A stretch of 64,000 nucleotides of DNA from an uncultured Sulfurimonas sp. GTDB lineage: Bacteria > Campylobacterota > Campylobacteria > Campylobacterales > Sulfurimonadaceae. The stretch is from NCBI RefSeq assembly GCF_963662755.1, contig NZ_OY759725.1:2307781-2371780 (forward strand), given 5' to 3'. The notes beneath the pieces are model-generated. The model was not told the origin of the DNA, made no database searches, and saw only the letters and a list, made by a program, of their open reading frames with translations. Within the stretch, counting starts at the first letter, position 1, and the number at the start of each line of letters is the position of its first letter. Positions 18,856-28,220 of this stretch are shown here, one piece after another. The position numbers and the translations under genes were made by a program.

Positions 18856-19900
18856 TTGTGTCCTCTAAAATTTTTGCTACAGTTTTTGAACTGCCGTGTT
18901 TCAAATAAGCTCTTAGATGTTTTGAGTCATTTAAGAATTTTTCTCTGTCGTACTCTTTAAAAGCTCTAAGGAGATTATCTGCTGTTACATCTTCTTGAAT
19001 AAATTCTGGATGCAACTCTCTATCATTAAATTGTGTAAACATGATGTTGCTAAGACCTATGTGGCTTAGTTTTACAAGTCTAGACGCAATAAAATAATCT
19101 AATGGTTTAGCAATGTAACTAAGCACAAAAGGAGTTCCTATAAGTGCGGCTTCAAGTGTTGCTGTTCCACTACAGATAAATGCAAAGTCAGATTCATAAA
19201 GAGTCTTGTGTGAATCATGAGCTATTTTAAAACTCGGTAGGTTACCATAAAGCTCTTTTATATCTTCTTTAGTGAAGTGTTTTGGAATTACAATAGTTGA
19301 TTCTAGCCCTAATTTTAGGCTTAATTCTTCAAAAATTGGCATAAGTTTTTTTATCTCGCCCTTACGACTTCCAGGCATAAAAGCAACTTTTTTTACATCT
19401 TTACTTAGTTCTTGCTTGTAATCTTTTATGATATCAAGAAGAGGGTGCCCAACATAAGTTATGGGTGCATTTTTTGAATAGTAATTTTTTTCAAAAGGAA
19501 GTATAGATGCTAAGTGATCAATAGTTTTTTCTAAAATAGGGATGCGTTTTTTCTTCCATGCCCATGCCTGAGGTAAAATATAGTAGATAATTTCTTTGTC
19601 GGGGTAACGTTTTTTAATTTTTTTAGCTAGAGGTAGGTTGAAACCTGAAGAGTCTATAAGTAGGACTTTATCTGCTTCTTTTGCTAAGTCCACCATCTGA
19701 GCGTTTAGTTTAAAAAAGTAAGGCAATTTTTTGATGGCATCTACAAAACCCATGATAGCTAGACTTCTTAAATCAACCATAGAATTTCCTAATTCACTAT
19801 CAAATATACCTATAAATTCAACATCATCACTAAGCTCTTTTTTTAAAGACCTTAGATGCATATTTGCCGAATGTTCTAAAGCACTAACTAATATTTTCAT
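18845..19900 (-). CDS. lpxB: Lipid-A-disaccharide synthase
   Basis: LpxB joins UDP-diacyl sugar and lipid X at the inner membrane to form the lipid A disaccharide. The 351-residue protein has the GT19 features IGIFDSELG, LIDSSGFNLPLAKKIKK, YYILPQAWAWKKKRI (about 107-121), VGHPLLD, FMPGSRKGEI and the late SGTATLEAALIGTPFVLSY. Length is slightly shorter than the E. coli enzyme (382), as is usual in Campylobacterota. It overlaps the cytochrome gene upstream by four bases (ATGA). Confidence 0.93.
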   Translation of the reverse strand: MKILVSALEHSANMHLRSLKKELSDDVEFIGIFDSELGNSMVDLRSLAIMGFVDAIKKLPYFFKLNAQMVDLAKEADKVLLIDSSGFNLPLAKKIKKRYPDKEIIYYILPQAWAWKKKRIPILEKTIDHLASILPFEKNYYSKNAPITYVGHPLLDIIKDYKQELSKDVKKVAFMPGSRKGEIKKLMPIFEELSLKLGLESTIVIPKHFTKEDIKELYGNLPSFKIAHDSHKTLYESDFAFICSGTATLEAALIGTPFVLSYIAKPLDYFIASRLVKLSHIGLSNIMFTQFNDRELHPEFIQEDVTADNLLRAFKEYDREKFLNDSKHLRAYLKHGSSKTVAKILEDTNEN

Positions 19901-20259
19901 GAACCACCATCGCCTTGTCTTTGAAATCTATCATCATATTTTTTGGTATTTTCCTCTTCAACATAGTCTGTCATATAGCTTACTAAGTTTTCTATATCTT
20001 CATCACTTAAAGATGTTGCAAAAGCTATCATCATCTCTTGTTGTTGGTTGTCGGATTTTTTATCACGAAATCTTTTGAGTTTGTATGTAAGAAAACCTTT
20101 TGCACGATTTGCAAGGTAAGGATATTTATGCATTCCCTCTAACTTTGAACCATGACAAGAAAAACATCCCTTTTGCATATAGAGTTTTTTCCCAAGTTCA
20201 TAAGATGAAGAGGCATAAGAAAGAGCAAAAATCACTAAAGAGAGTAAAATAAAACGCAA
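19897..20259 (-). CDS. Class I c-type cytochrome
   Basis: The 120-residue protein has a signal peptide (1-16) and one heme c motif, CFSCH, at about residues 32-36, preceded by YMQKG. The candidate distal methionine is in QEMMIAFATSL or VSYMTD. It is a small periplasmic electron carrier. It is the first gene of the lpxB-gnnB-gnnA-lpxA run and overlaps lpxB by four bases, which is probably co-transcription of convenience. A redox partner cannot be named from sequence. Confidence 0.85.
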   Translation of the reverse strand: MRFILLSLVIFALSYASSSYELGKKLYMQKGCFSCHGSKLEGMHKYPYLANRAKGFLTYKLKRFRDKKSDNQQQEMMIAFATSLSDEDIENLVSYMTDYVEEENTKKYDDRFQRQGDGGS

Positions 20260-20333
20260 GTAAAACCTTTATTTTTATAATAATGAAATTATATCTAAAA
20301 GTTTTATCTTAACTAAATTTATTTACTTTAACT

Positions 20334-22427
20334 CTAAGTGTGAAAAACTTTCAACTTTGAGTTTAATTCATCTGTTAGTTTATCTAAGTAATCAGCAGCA
20401 GATGCAATCTCTTCTACGTTTCTAGCATTAGCTGATGATAAAGAATCAATTTCTTGTATTTTATTGACAATAATTCCTACATTATTACCATTATTTTCAA
20501 AATCTTTTAGTGTTTTATCATTTGCTATTACAGCTTGGTTTACGATATCAACTGTTAAATTTATTTTTCCTTGTACATCTTGTGCAATACCTACTAAATT
20601 TTGAATTTCATCAGAGTTGTCACTCATTTTTGAAGAAGCATCTGTAATAGATTGAACAACAACATTTATAGTCGCATTTATCTCAGAGAGAGATTTTTGA
20701 GTTCTCTCTGCTAGTTTTCTAACTTCATCGGCAACAACTGCAAATCCACGTCCATGTTCTCCAGCTCTTGCAGCTTCTATCGCCGCATTTAAAGCAAGTA
20801 AATTTGTTTGTTCTGCAATATCTGATATTACTGTTAAAATAGTTTTTACATTGCTCGCTTCGTGTGATAGTGTATTCATCTGTTGAGATAGTTCATGTTC
20901 AATCTCTGCTGTATCTTGAACTTTTAAAGATAAGTTCATAATGTCATCTTTGGCTGTTATTAAATTTTCATTAGCTTTTAGGATGTTTTCTTTACTTTTT
21001 TGTGCATCTTCAAGGGCATATAAAGTTCCATTTTGTATATCTTTTGCCTGTGCTGTTGTCTCTTGTATGATTTTTACAGAATTTTCTACATTTACACCTA
21101 CATTATGGGATGTCGCTGAGAGTTCATGAGAAATATTGTTATTTTCACTAGAAGAGATCTTAGATGTAGAGATGAGTTCTTGTAGCGAATTCATCATCAC
21201 ATTAAAACTTTTGCCCATTTGCATGATTTCTAAAGGAGCATTAGTATCTATTCTATTTCTTAAGTCATTATTTTTTGATATATGCAATATAGTCTCTTTA
21301 AACTTATTAATAGGATTAGAAATACTAGTTTTGACAAAATATAGAGTGATTAAAATAAATATTAAAACTATTAAAATTGCTACTAAAACATTTTTAATAA
21401 TTAAATTATTTATATGTTTAGCTGAGTTTTTCTCCATCAACATAGCTTTTTTTTCTATATCATCTACATAAACACCAGTCCCTATCATCCATTTCCATTT
21501 ATCAAAATATTTAATATAAGATATTTTTGGTTCATATTGGCTAGAGCCATTTTTTGGAAATGTGTATTCTATAAATCCTTCGTTTTTTGTTTTTGCAACA
21601 TCAATACCAAGATCAACAAATGGAACATTTTTATCATCTGTAAAGTTTTTATTTATTAGAACTTTATTTGGATGAGAAATCATGTTCCCATCTATATCAT
21701 TTATCCAAAAATATCCACTTTTTTTGTATTTTAAATTATTTATAACTTTTATAGCTTCTTGTTTTAACTTATTTTCAAAATGTTTTACATATGAACCAGT
21801 ACCTATAATCCAACCAAACGGTTTAAAGATAAACACACTAGAGATTTTTTCTTCATATTGTTGAGATTTAGGATTTAAAAATTTATATTTTATAATGGTA
21901 TTGTCTTTATCAAGTTTTTTTAAAGCATCTACTCCAAGTTCTACAAATGGAACATCTGGTGTATTTTTAAATGTTTTACCATCATAATTTGAGTTTATAG
22001 GATGCATAATCATTTTGTAATCAAAATCGTTTATCCAAAAATACCCAACTCCTTGGTCATATCTGTGAGATTGTATAAATATTTTAAGTTCATTTTTTAA
22101 TTGTTCTTTTGTACGTAAATTTTTATTATCATTATAGTATTTTGTTAACTCTTCTTTAAAGTTTAAGCTTTTTTCTTTTATCAATTTTTCTATGTTTTGA
22201 GGCTTAGAATCATTGTAAAAGCTCTCCATAGCTTTTGAAGCTGTATCAATTTGTGCTTTTATTTCAGACTTTCTAGATTTCAGTAAATCGGTTTTATAAT
22301 CCATTAAATTATTTTTATTTAATGATGAGATTCCATTTAAAAAGAGCAATATAATCATTACAGAAACTATTAACATAGAAACTATATTTAAAACGATTAC
22401 CTTTAGTTTTATAGATGTATTTTTCAA
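20334..22427 (-). CDS. Methyl-accepting chemotaxis protein with tandem Cache domains
   Basis: The 697-residue receptor has an N-terminal membrane helix (about 10-31), a periplasmic region with two sCache_2-like repeats, each marked by a [11 protein letters not shown] / [11 protein letters not shown] and WIIGTGSYV / WMIGTGVYV pair, a second membrane helix (about 346-366), a HAMP region and a cytoplasmic signalling hairpin. The conserved tip [19 protein letters not shown] is near residue 539 and is followed by [20 protein letters not shown]. Such receptors usually sense small organic acids, but the ligand is unknown. It is monocistronic. Confidence 0.93.
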   Translation of the reverse strand: MKNTSIKLKVIVLNIVSMLIVSVMIILLFLNGISSLNKNNLMDYKTDLLKSRKSEIKAQIDTASKAMESFYNDSKPQNIEKLIKEKSLNFKEELTKYYNDNKNLRTKEQLKNELKIFIQSHRYDQGVGYFWINDFDYKMIMHPINSNYDGKTFKNTPDVPFVELGVDALKKLDKDNTIIKYKFLNPKSQQYEEKISSVFIFKPFGWIIGTGSYVKHFENKLKQEAIKVINNLKYKKSGYFWINDIDGNMISHPNKVLINKNFTDDKNVPFVDLGIDVAKTKNEGFIEYTFPKNGSSQYEPKISYIKYFDKWKWMIGTGVYVDDIEKKAMLMEKNSAKHINNLIIKNVLVAILIVLIFILITLYFVKTSISNPINKFKETILHISKNNDLRNRIDTNAPLEIMQMGKSFNVMMNSLQELISTSKISSSENNNISHELSATSHNVGVNVENSVKIIQETTAQAKDIQNGTLYALEDAQKSKENILKANENLITAKDDIMNLSLKVQDTAEIEHELSQQMNTLSHEASNVKTILTVISDIAEQTNLLALNAAIEAARAGEHGRGFAVVADEVRKLAERTQKSLSEINATINVVVQSITDASSKMSDNSDEIQNLVGIAQDVQGKINLTVDIVNQAVIANDKTLKDFENNGNNVGIIVNKIQEIDSLSSANARNVEEIASAADYLDKLTDELNSKLKVFHT

Positions 22428-22543
22428 GAGAGTGCCTTTGAGGATTTAGTTTTAACAAATATTCAGAAAGTATACATCGTTATATTTAAAATCATATAAA
22501 CTAATAATAAAAATAGTAAAAGTGTTTATTATGCTAATTTTTA

Positions 22544-22576
22544 AAAGCTCGCAATAATAATCTATATCATTGCGAG
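22544..22576 (-). terminator. Hairpin terminator after the flavoprotein gene
   Basis: CTCGCAAT at 22548-22555 pairs perfectly with ATTGCGAG at 22569-22576 around a 13-base AT loop. Read on the minus strand the stem is followed by CTTTTAAAAATT. It lies 15 bases beyond the stop of the oxidoreductase gene at 22591. Confidence 0.65.
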
Positions 22577-22590
22577 TGAAGAAGTTAAAA

Positions 22591-23937
22591 CTAGTTTTTA
22601 ATCGTGTTTTGAGCCGCTTTAATAATAGGGTATGTTGTAGGAGCAGCTGTTAATAGTGGTTGAGTTGCAACTTGCAGTGAAATAATATTGTGTACTGTAA
22701 GTTGAGCTTCAATAGCAAGTCCTATAATATTGATAATCTCTCCTGCTTCTTTGTCTCCTATGACTTGTCCACCTATTATTTGACCACTGTTTTTCATAGT
22801 TATAAGTTTTACTGACTGTTTTGAAGCATCTGGTATGCTTCCTGGATGTCTATTCATTCCCTCAAAAAATCCTACACTATATTCTATGTTTTCTTCTTTA
22901 GCTCTGGATTCTGTTACTCCTGCACTTGCAAATGCACGATTTCCTATCATGGTTGAAAATATTGCAATAGTTCCATTAAAACCTTTTAGGGTTTTGATAC
23001 TATAAAGATTATTTCCTGCTACTCTTGCTTCTGCTGCTGATGTAGAAGCTAGCATTACTTTTGATGGATCTCTTGTGATGAAATCTCTTCTTCCACAACA
23101 ATCACCAATTGCTAAAATATCTTTATTTTTGGTTCTCATATATTCATCAACCCAGATGCCACCATATCTTGCAAGTTTTAATCCAGCTTTTGCAGCAATA
23201 GATGTATTTGGTTGATATCCTGTAGCTAAAATAATCACATCAGCTTCAAGGATTGTTCCATCGCAAAGTTCTATGCTTTTTGCCATGTTGTTTTCTTGGA
23301 TGATTCTATCAGCGTGTTGTCCAAGTGCTAGTTTAACATTGAGGCTTTTCATAATTTCTTGAGCATTTATTGCCATATCTTCATCAAAAGAACCAGCAAG
23401 AACATGGCTACCACCAACTATAGTTACATCTTTACCTATATTTGAGAGTTCACAAGCTATCTCTACACCTATAAATCCAGTACCAACAATGATAACTCTT
23501 TTTTTATCTTCTAAATACTCTTGCAATCTTTTGACTTCATCATAACTTTTTTCTACTACAAAAACATTTGCAAGTTCAATACTATCTATAAAATTTTTAT
23601 GAACAAAAGGTATTGAACCTGTTGCAAAGATAAGTTTATCAAAAGATATATTATGATTTGTTGCTGTTGCAGTTTTATTTTGAGTATCTACAGATATAAC
23701 TTTATCTACTATTTTTGAAATATTTTTAACATCTCCACCACAAGGCATAGCATTTTTTTCTACATCACCTAATATTTTTCCAAAAACATAAGGAATCCCA
23801 CAAGGAACTTGAGCTTTTTCAAACTCTTTTATCAGTGTTATTTGTTTGTCTGGATAGTTTGCATTTGCGGTTGCTGCTGCTACAAGTCCAGCAGGACCTG
23901 CACCAATAATAAGTATGTCGGTTGTTATATTGTTCAT
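22591..23937 (-). CDS. FAD/NAD-dependent oxidoreductase, CoA-disulfide reductase-like
   Basis: The 448-residue protein has an N-terminal FAD motif DILIIGAGPAGLVAA (7-21), a second Rossmann motif IIVGTGFIGVEIA near residue 149, and a C-terminal dimerisation domain. A single redox cysteine sits at residue 46 in VPCGIPY, the position used by CoA-disulfide reductases and NADH-dependent sulfur or polysulfide reductases. The motif DILAIGDC appears near residue 270. In a sulfur-metabolising Sulfurimonas-like host, a polysulfide or CoA-persulfide reductase role is plausible. It diverges from a small cytochrome c gene across a 173-base gap. Confidence 0.82.
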   Translation of the reverse strand: MNNITTDILIIGAGPAGLVAAATANANYPDKQITLIKEFEKAQVPCGIPYVFGKILGDVEKNAMPCGGDVKNISKIVDKVISVDTQNKTATATNHNISFDKLIFATGSIPFVHKNFIDSIELANVFVVEKSYDEVKRLQEYLEDKKRVIIVGTGFIGVEIACELSNIGKDVTIVGGSHVLAGSFDEDMAINAQEIMKSLNVKLALGQHADRIIQENNMAKSIELCDGTILEADVIILATGYQPNTSIAAKAGLKLARYGGIWVDEYMRTKNKDILAIGDCCGRRDFITRDPSKVMLASTSAAEARVAGNNLYSIKTLKGFNGTIAIFSTMIGNRAFASAGVTESRAKEENIEYSVGFFEGMNRHPGSIPDASKQSVKLITMKNSGQIIGGQVIGDKEAGEIINIIGLAIEAQLTVHNIISLQVATQPLLTAAPTTYPIIKAAQNTIKN

Positions 23938-24073
23938 TTTTTTATTCCTTGAAATTAATTTTAAATATTATTGGTGTTATATCTAAAAAAAGTTAAATAA
24001 AGCATATTAAATTGAAAAATCTTGTTATATCTTATTGCAAAAAATAATAATTAATGCTAGAATCCAAATCAGA

Positions 24074-24079
24074 TAAAAT
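24074..24079 (+). promoter_or_regulatory. Probable -10 box for the cytochrome gene
   Basis: TAAAAT within AGATAAAATTTG lies 32 bases before the ATG at 24111, at the same distance as the hisG box. An AAAGGGGAAA ribosome site follows. Confidence 0.45.
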
Positions 24080-24110
24080 TTGTCTTATTTAATAAAAAAA
24101 GGGGAAATTT

Positions 24111-24434
24111 ATGCAATTATTTATTGTATTATTGCTTTTAGTTTTAGGTCTAAATGCTGATAAACTAAGTGGAAAAAAGGTTTATTTACAAAACTGTGCA
24201 AATTGTCATAGTATAAATATGTCTGGAGGGATGGGACCAGATTTTAATATAGTTTCTTATAAAAGAAAGGTAAAAGATATACAAGACTACATAAAAGATC
24301 CGGTGAAAATGTATGAAAAATTTGGTTATGAATCTAACGCAATGCCAAGACTACCTTTAACAGGAGTTGAAGTAGAAGATGTTACTCAATACATAGATTC
24401 ACTGCAATCATTTAAAGAGTGGATGAAAAAATAG
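24111..24434 (+). CDS. Small mono-heme cytochrome c
   Basis: The 107-residue protein has a signal peptide (about 1-16), one heme motif CANCH near residues 29-33, and a probable distal Met ligand in NAMPRLPL near residue 81. The SGGMGPDF stretch after the heme motif is typical of class I cytochromes that serve periplasmic dehydrogenases such as Sox-type enzymes. It is followed by a gap of 109 bases and a small membrane protein gene. Confidence 0.87.
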   Translation: MQLFIVLLLLVLGLNADKLSGKKVYLQNCANCHSINMSGGMGPDFNIVSYKRKVKDIQDYIKDPVKMYEKFGYESNAMPRLPLTGVEVEDVTQYIDSLQSFKEWMKK

Positions 24435-24543
24435 TTTCTAGCACATTTATAAAAAAACTTAAAAAAAATGCTTAGTTGAAATTCTACTTAGTTATATAAA
24501 AATAACTGGCTATTATATTAAAAATAATATATAAGGATATTTT

Positions 24544-24732
24544 ATGAGCGAACCTACTTTAGAAAGTATTGATGATTACGATACACTCAAAGGAGTGAAA
24601 AAGAAAGTAGTGTGGGCTGTAGTGATTGCTGGCTTAATTATGAGTGTTGTTTATGCCATATCAGTAAATTTATACAACCAAGAAGAGACGATTTCTGTAG
24701 ATAAAACATACAAAAAAGCTCCAATGAGATAA
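24544..24732 (+). CDS. Small single-span membrane protein
   Basis: The 62-residue protein has an acidic N-terminus, a basic KGVKKK patch, one transmembrane helix (about 22-43, VVWAVVIAGLIMSVVYAISV) and a short polar tail. An AAGGA ribosome site precedes the ATG. I do not recognise the family. Its position after a cytochrome gene suggests a small subunit or anchor of a respiratory complex, but this is inference only. Confidence 0.6.
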   Translation: MSEPTLESIDDYDTLKGVKKKVVWAVVIAGLIMSVVYAISVNLYNQEETISVDKTYKKAPMR

Positions 24733-24744
24733 TAAAGTTTTCGA

Positions 24745-24750
24745 TACAAT
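24745..24750 (+). promoter_or_regulatory. -10-like TACAAT before the M48 protease gene
   Basis: TACAAT in CGATACAATGC lies 25 bases before the ATG at 24775. It probably starts the transcript for the protease, prmC and DUF4149 genes. Confidence 0.4.
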
Positions 24751-24774
24751 GCTAAAAAAAATTAAGGTCATGAA

Positions 24775-26031
24775 ATGTTAATGACAATTGTCACTATTTA
24801 TACAATATTTGTTCTAATATCAATATACACAAGTGTAATGCAAATAGGTTATGTAAATCAAGCTAAAAGAAAAAAGGCTGTTTTACTATCAAGTACAGAC
24901 TTCTTAAAAGCTGGTAATTATGCTGTAGCAAAAGAAAAAATGTCGATAGTAAGTTCTTTTATAGACTATTTAATGTTCATAGCTTGGATGGGATTTGGTA
25001 TATCTTATCTATCTGAGAGTATGATTTTTAAAGATGAAGCAATAGCAAATATCGCTATCGTTATGGGTTTTATAATCATTAATTCAGTTATATCTCTTCC
25101 TTTTTCTTATTATGAAAAATTTGTTCTTGATGAGAAGTTTGGATTTAACAAATCAACTAAAGCTCAATGGATAAAAGATACTTTGATTTCTTTTATTATG
25201 ACGCTTATTTTAGGTTCTTTAGTTGTTTGGGGAATCTACGCCATTATTACAAACTTTGCTCTTTGGTGGCTATGGAGTTTTGTCTTTATCTTTGTTGTAG
25301 TAGTTCTTATAAATATGCTTTATCCAGCTTTTCGTGCAATGTTCTTCGACAAACTTACTCCACTAAAAGATGAAGCCTTAGATGAAGAGATAAAGTCACT
25401 TATGGATAAAACAGGTTTTGTAAGTTCAGGCGTTTTTGTAAGCGATGCATCTAAGAGAGATGCTAGACTTAATGCTTACTTTGGTGGATTTGGAAAGGCT
25501 AAAAGAGTTGTTCTTTATGATACTCTTATTGAAAAACTTAGTACAAAAGAGCTTTTAGCAGTTTTAGGGCATGAACTTGGACATTTTGCGCATGGAGACA
25601 TCTATAAAAATATAGGTTTAGTTGGTGTTATGCTTTTTGCAATGTTTGGCATCTTTGGAAATCTTCCAGAATCGCTTTATATGGAGATGGGAATAGCTCC
25701 TGCACCTTATCTTTTGATGATACTTTTAATTTTATTTATGCCTGTGTTGGGTTTTATTATGATGCCAATAATGGGAATAGTTAGTCGTCATAATGAATAT
25801 GAAGCTGATAAAATGGGAAGTGAACTAGGTGGAAGTGGTGGAGCAATTGAACTTGCAAATGCGCTTAAAAAACTTGTGAGCGAAAACAAGAGTTTTCCAC
25901 TTTCTCATCCTATATATATCTTTTTTCACTACACACATCCACCGGTTTTAGAAAGACTAAAAGAGCTTGGCGTTGATGTTGGAAATACAGATAAAAGTGC
26001 TTTAGAGGGTAGATGCGAAGCAAATATATAG
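24775..26031 (+). CDS. M48 membrane metalloprotease (Ste24-like)
   Basis: The 418-residue integral membrane protein contains the zinc site HELGHFAHGD near residue 265 and a downstream third ligand in NEYEADKMGSELGG near residue 341, with the N-terminal membrane segments of the CAAX-prenyl-protease-like family (peptidase_M48_N plus M48). In bacteria these enzymes take part in membrane-protein quality control. The helix LDEKFGFNKST is a family signature. The 3' end overlaps prmC by 19 bases in another frame. Confidence 0.9.
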   Translation: MLMTIVTIYTIFVLISIYTSVMQIGYVNQAKRKKAVLLSSTDFLKAGNYAVAKEKMSIVSSFIDYLMFIAWMGFGISYLSESMIFKDEAIANIAIVMGFIIINSVISLPFSYYEKFVLDEKFGFNKSTKAQWIKDTLISFIMTLILGSLVVWGIYAIITNFALWWLWSFVFIFVVVVLINMLYPAFRAMFFDKLTPLKDEALDEEIKSLMDKTGFVSSGVFVSDASKRDARLNAYFGGFGKAKRVVLYDTLIEKLSTKELLAVLGHELGHFAHGDIYKNIGLVGVMLFAMFGIFGNLPESLYMEMGIAPAPYLLMILLILFMPVLGFIMMPIMGIVSRHNEYEADKMGSELGGSGGAIELANALKKLVSENKSFPLSHPIYIFFHYTHPPVLERLKELGVDVGNTDKSALEGRCEANI

Positions 26032-26843
26032 TTAAAGATGTTTTAGCAGAGATTGTTTCAAAGTTAAATCCTTCTATACAAAGAGCCACAAGAGAAGCAC
26101 AGCTTCTTTTGATGAAACATCTAAAAAAAGATGAACTTTGGCTTATTACAAATCAAAATTCTGAAGTTTTAGATGTACAAAGAGTATTTCAATGGGCAGA
26201 TAGAAGAGCTAAAAATGAGCCTTTGGAATACATCACAAATAGCGTAAGTTTTTATAGCCAAGAGTTTTATATAGCAGCTGGTGCTTTGATACCTCGACCT
26301 GAAACTGAACTACTTATAGATGATGTTTTAAAAAACTTTCCCGACACAGATGCGGATATAACTTTTGTAGAAGTTGGAATAGGTAGTGGCATCATCTCTA
26401 TTGTTCTTGCACAGCACTATAAAAATGCTAAATTTATAGCTGTTGATATCTCAGCAGATGCACTTTGTATAGCAAAAATAAATATAGAAAAATTTAAAAT
26501 GCAAGAGAGAATTGAGTTGCGTCTTGGTTCACTCTTAGAACCAGTAAGTGAAGATATAGATTATCTTGTTTCAAACCCTCCATATATAGCTAACGATGCA
26601 ATTTTAGAGTCAAACTTATCTTATGAGCCTCAAAATGCACTATTTGGTGGTAGTGTTGGAGATGAAATCATTCAAAATCTTCTTGATGAAGTCTTAAAGC
26701 GAAATATTAACTTTTTTACGTGTGAGATAGGTTATGACCAAAAGGATAAGATACGTAATTATTTAAAAAACGAAGATTTTGATAAGTTGGAGTTTTATAA
26801 AGATTATAGTGAATTTGATAGAGGGTTCACACTAAGGATATAA
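26013..26843 (+). CDS. prmC: Peptide chain release factor N5-glutamine methyltransferase
   Basis: PrmC methylates the GGQ glutamine of release factors RF1 and RF2. The 276-residue protein has the N-terminal helical RF-binding region, a FYSQEFYIAAGALIPRPETE linker, SAM motif I VEVGIGSGIISIVLA near residue 117 and the catalytic SNPPYIAND near residue 188. Length matches the family. It begins inside the end of the M48 gene, which implies coupled translation. Confidence 0.93.
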   Translation: MRSKYIVKDVLAEIVSKLNPSIQRATREAQLLLMKHLKKDELWLITNQNSEVLDVQRVFQWADRRAKNEPLEYITNSVSFYSQEFYIAAGALIPRPETELLIDDVLKNFPDTDADITFVEVGIGSGIISIVLAQHYKNAKFIAVDISADALCIAKINIEKFKMQERIELRLGSLLEPVSEDIDYLVSNPPYIANDAILESNLSYEPQNALFGGSVGDEIIQNLLDEVLKRNINFFTCEIGYDQKDKIRNYLKNEDFDKLEFYKDYSEFDRGFTLRI

Positions 26844-26847
26844 AAAA

Positions 26848-27339
26848 ATGGCAATGGCATTAAGAAAAAGAATATATATAGATTTCACTTATTTGATTAT
26901 ACTAGCATCTTCTTTTGGTGCGGTTATAATTTTAGGTATGGTTGTAGCCCCTGTTGTTTTTAATTCTGATCAATTTTTAGTAGATATGACTTTAGATCAC
27001 TACAATTCAGGCATCATAATGGGCGAAGTGTTTCATAGATTTAGTTATTGGCTTTATGCTGTGGCTATAACTGTTAGCATATATGAAGCGAGTATGTATA
27101 AGATGGGTCAAAGAGATGCTATCGCTTTTGCAAGTAGTGTTACAGTACTTTTTTCTTCTCTTATGTTTAGTGCTGTATATTCGCCTAAAATATTGGCTAT
27201 GCAAGCAATAGGAGTTGAAGCTACACAAAGCGATACATTTGCTAATGTACATAAGGCAAGTGAACTTGACTTTAAAATACTTGCAATCGCATTAATTATT
27301 CTTTTTATAAGAAGATTGATGCTTCTTCGCCTCTCTTAA
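26848..27339 (+). CDS. DUF4149 membrane protein
   Basis: The 163-residue protein has four membrane segments (about residues 12-34, 60-80, 88-110 and 138-155). The pattern VVAPVVF, GEVFHRFSYW and SPKILAMQ, followed by a late HKASELDFKI, matches the DUF4149 family of unknown function. It follows prmC by four bases and ends a three-gene run. Confidence 0.8.
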   Translation: MAMALRKRIYIDFTYLIILASSFGAVIILGMVVAPVVFNSDQFLVDMTLDHYNSGIIMGEVFHRFSYWLYAVAITVSIYEASMYKMGQRDAIAFASSVTVLFSSLMFSAVYSPKILAMQAIGVEATQSDTFANVHKASELDFKILAIALIILFIRRLMLLRLS

Positions 27340-27406
27340 TTACCACTTAACACTTAATTAACAAATATTTTATATAATTATGCAAATTATAAGAGCAGGA
27401 GATAGA

Positions 27407-28114
27407 ATGAAAAAAGTTATTGCTAGTGTTTTAGTACTAAGTACTTTAGTATTTGGTGCAAATGGTGAAGGTAAAGGAAATAATCAGGGCAAAGCTCAGA
27501 TGCAAATGTTTCAAAGTGTAGATATGAAAAAAGCTACAATTCTTCAAGATGGAGATGCTAAGATGTATTGTCCAACTTGTGGGATGACTCTTCCAATGTT
27601 TTATAAAACAAATCATGCGGCAAATCATGCAGGTCATACAGAGCAGTATTGTTCACTTCATTGTCTAGCAGAGACAAATATGAAAAACAATAACTCTCTT
27701 AAAGATATAAAAGTTGTAGATGCAAAATCTTTAAAGTTTGTAGATGCTACTAGTGCTTTTTATGTTGTAGGAAGTTCTAAAAAAGGTACTATGACAATGT
27801 TAAGCAAATATGCTTTTGCTAACAAATCAGATGCTAATGCTTTTGCTAAAGAGTTTGGCGGAGAAGTTAAAAACTTTGATGAAACATATAAAATTGCTTC
27901 AAAAGGTTTAGAAAAAGAGATGAAAATGATTGCTAAAAAGCAAGCTGATATGGCTAAAAAAGGTGAAATGATTTATAGCAAGATGTGTAAAAAAACAGAT
28001 GTTAAATTTAACTCAACTGCTGAAGCTAAAGCATATATCATCTCAAACAAACTTTGTGGAAAATTAGATGGCAAAAAACTTCAAGCTGTCGGAATCTACT
28101 TAGGAAAAAGATAG
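27407..28114 (+). CDS. NosL-family periplasmic protein, single domain
   Basis: I start this 235-residue protein at the ATG at 27407, eight bases after an AGGAG site, rather than at an upstream in-frame ATG. A signal peptide (about 1-19) precedes a NosL-like domain with CPTCGMTLPMFYKTNHAAN near residue 55 and QYCSLHCLAE near residue 81. NosL binds copper and delivers it to nitrous oxide reductase. This protein keeps the CxxCGM metal site and adds a second cysteine pair (YCSLHC). It is the first gene of a cluster with two further NosL-like genes and an ABC transporter. A terminator follows it. Confidence 0.8.
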   Translation: MKKVIASVLVLSTLVFGANGEGKGNNQGKAQMQMFQSVDMKKATILQDGDAKMYCPTCGMTLPMFYKTNHAANHAGHTEQYCSLHCLAETNMKNNNSLKDIKVVDAKSLKFVDATSAFYVVGSSKKGTMTMLSKYAFANKSDANAFAKEFGGEVKNFDETYKIASKGLEKEMKMIAKKQADMAKKGEMIYSKMCKKTDVKFNSTAEAKAYIISNKLCGKLDGKKLQAVGIYLGKR

Positions 28115-28129
28115 ACTCTTTTTATATTA

Positions 28130-28163
28130 TCAAGGCTACAAAAATAGTTAGCCTTGGTATTTT
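28130..28163 (+). terminator. Hairpin terminator after the first NosL-like gene
   Basis: CAAGGCTA at 28131-28138 pairs with TAGCCTTG at 28149-28156 around a ten-base loop and is followed by GTATTTTT. It separates the first NosL-like gene from the seven-gene run that starts at 28221. Confidence 0.7.
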
Positions 28164-28188
28164 TCAAGTTACCATAAATTATTTCAGA

Positions 28189-28194
28189 TAAAAT
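28189..28194 (+). promoter_or_regulatory. Probable -10 box for the NosL/ABC cluster
   Basis: TAAAAT in CAGATAAAATAAT lies 27 bases before the ATG at 28221, just downstream of the terminator. It resembles the other -10 boxes in this part. A Crp-type site would be expected nearby, but I could not pick one out with confidence. Confidence 0.4.
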
Positions 28195-28220
28195 AATATA
28201 TCTATTAATCAAGGAATTTT

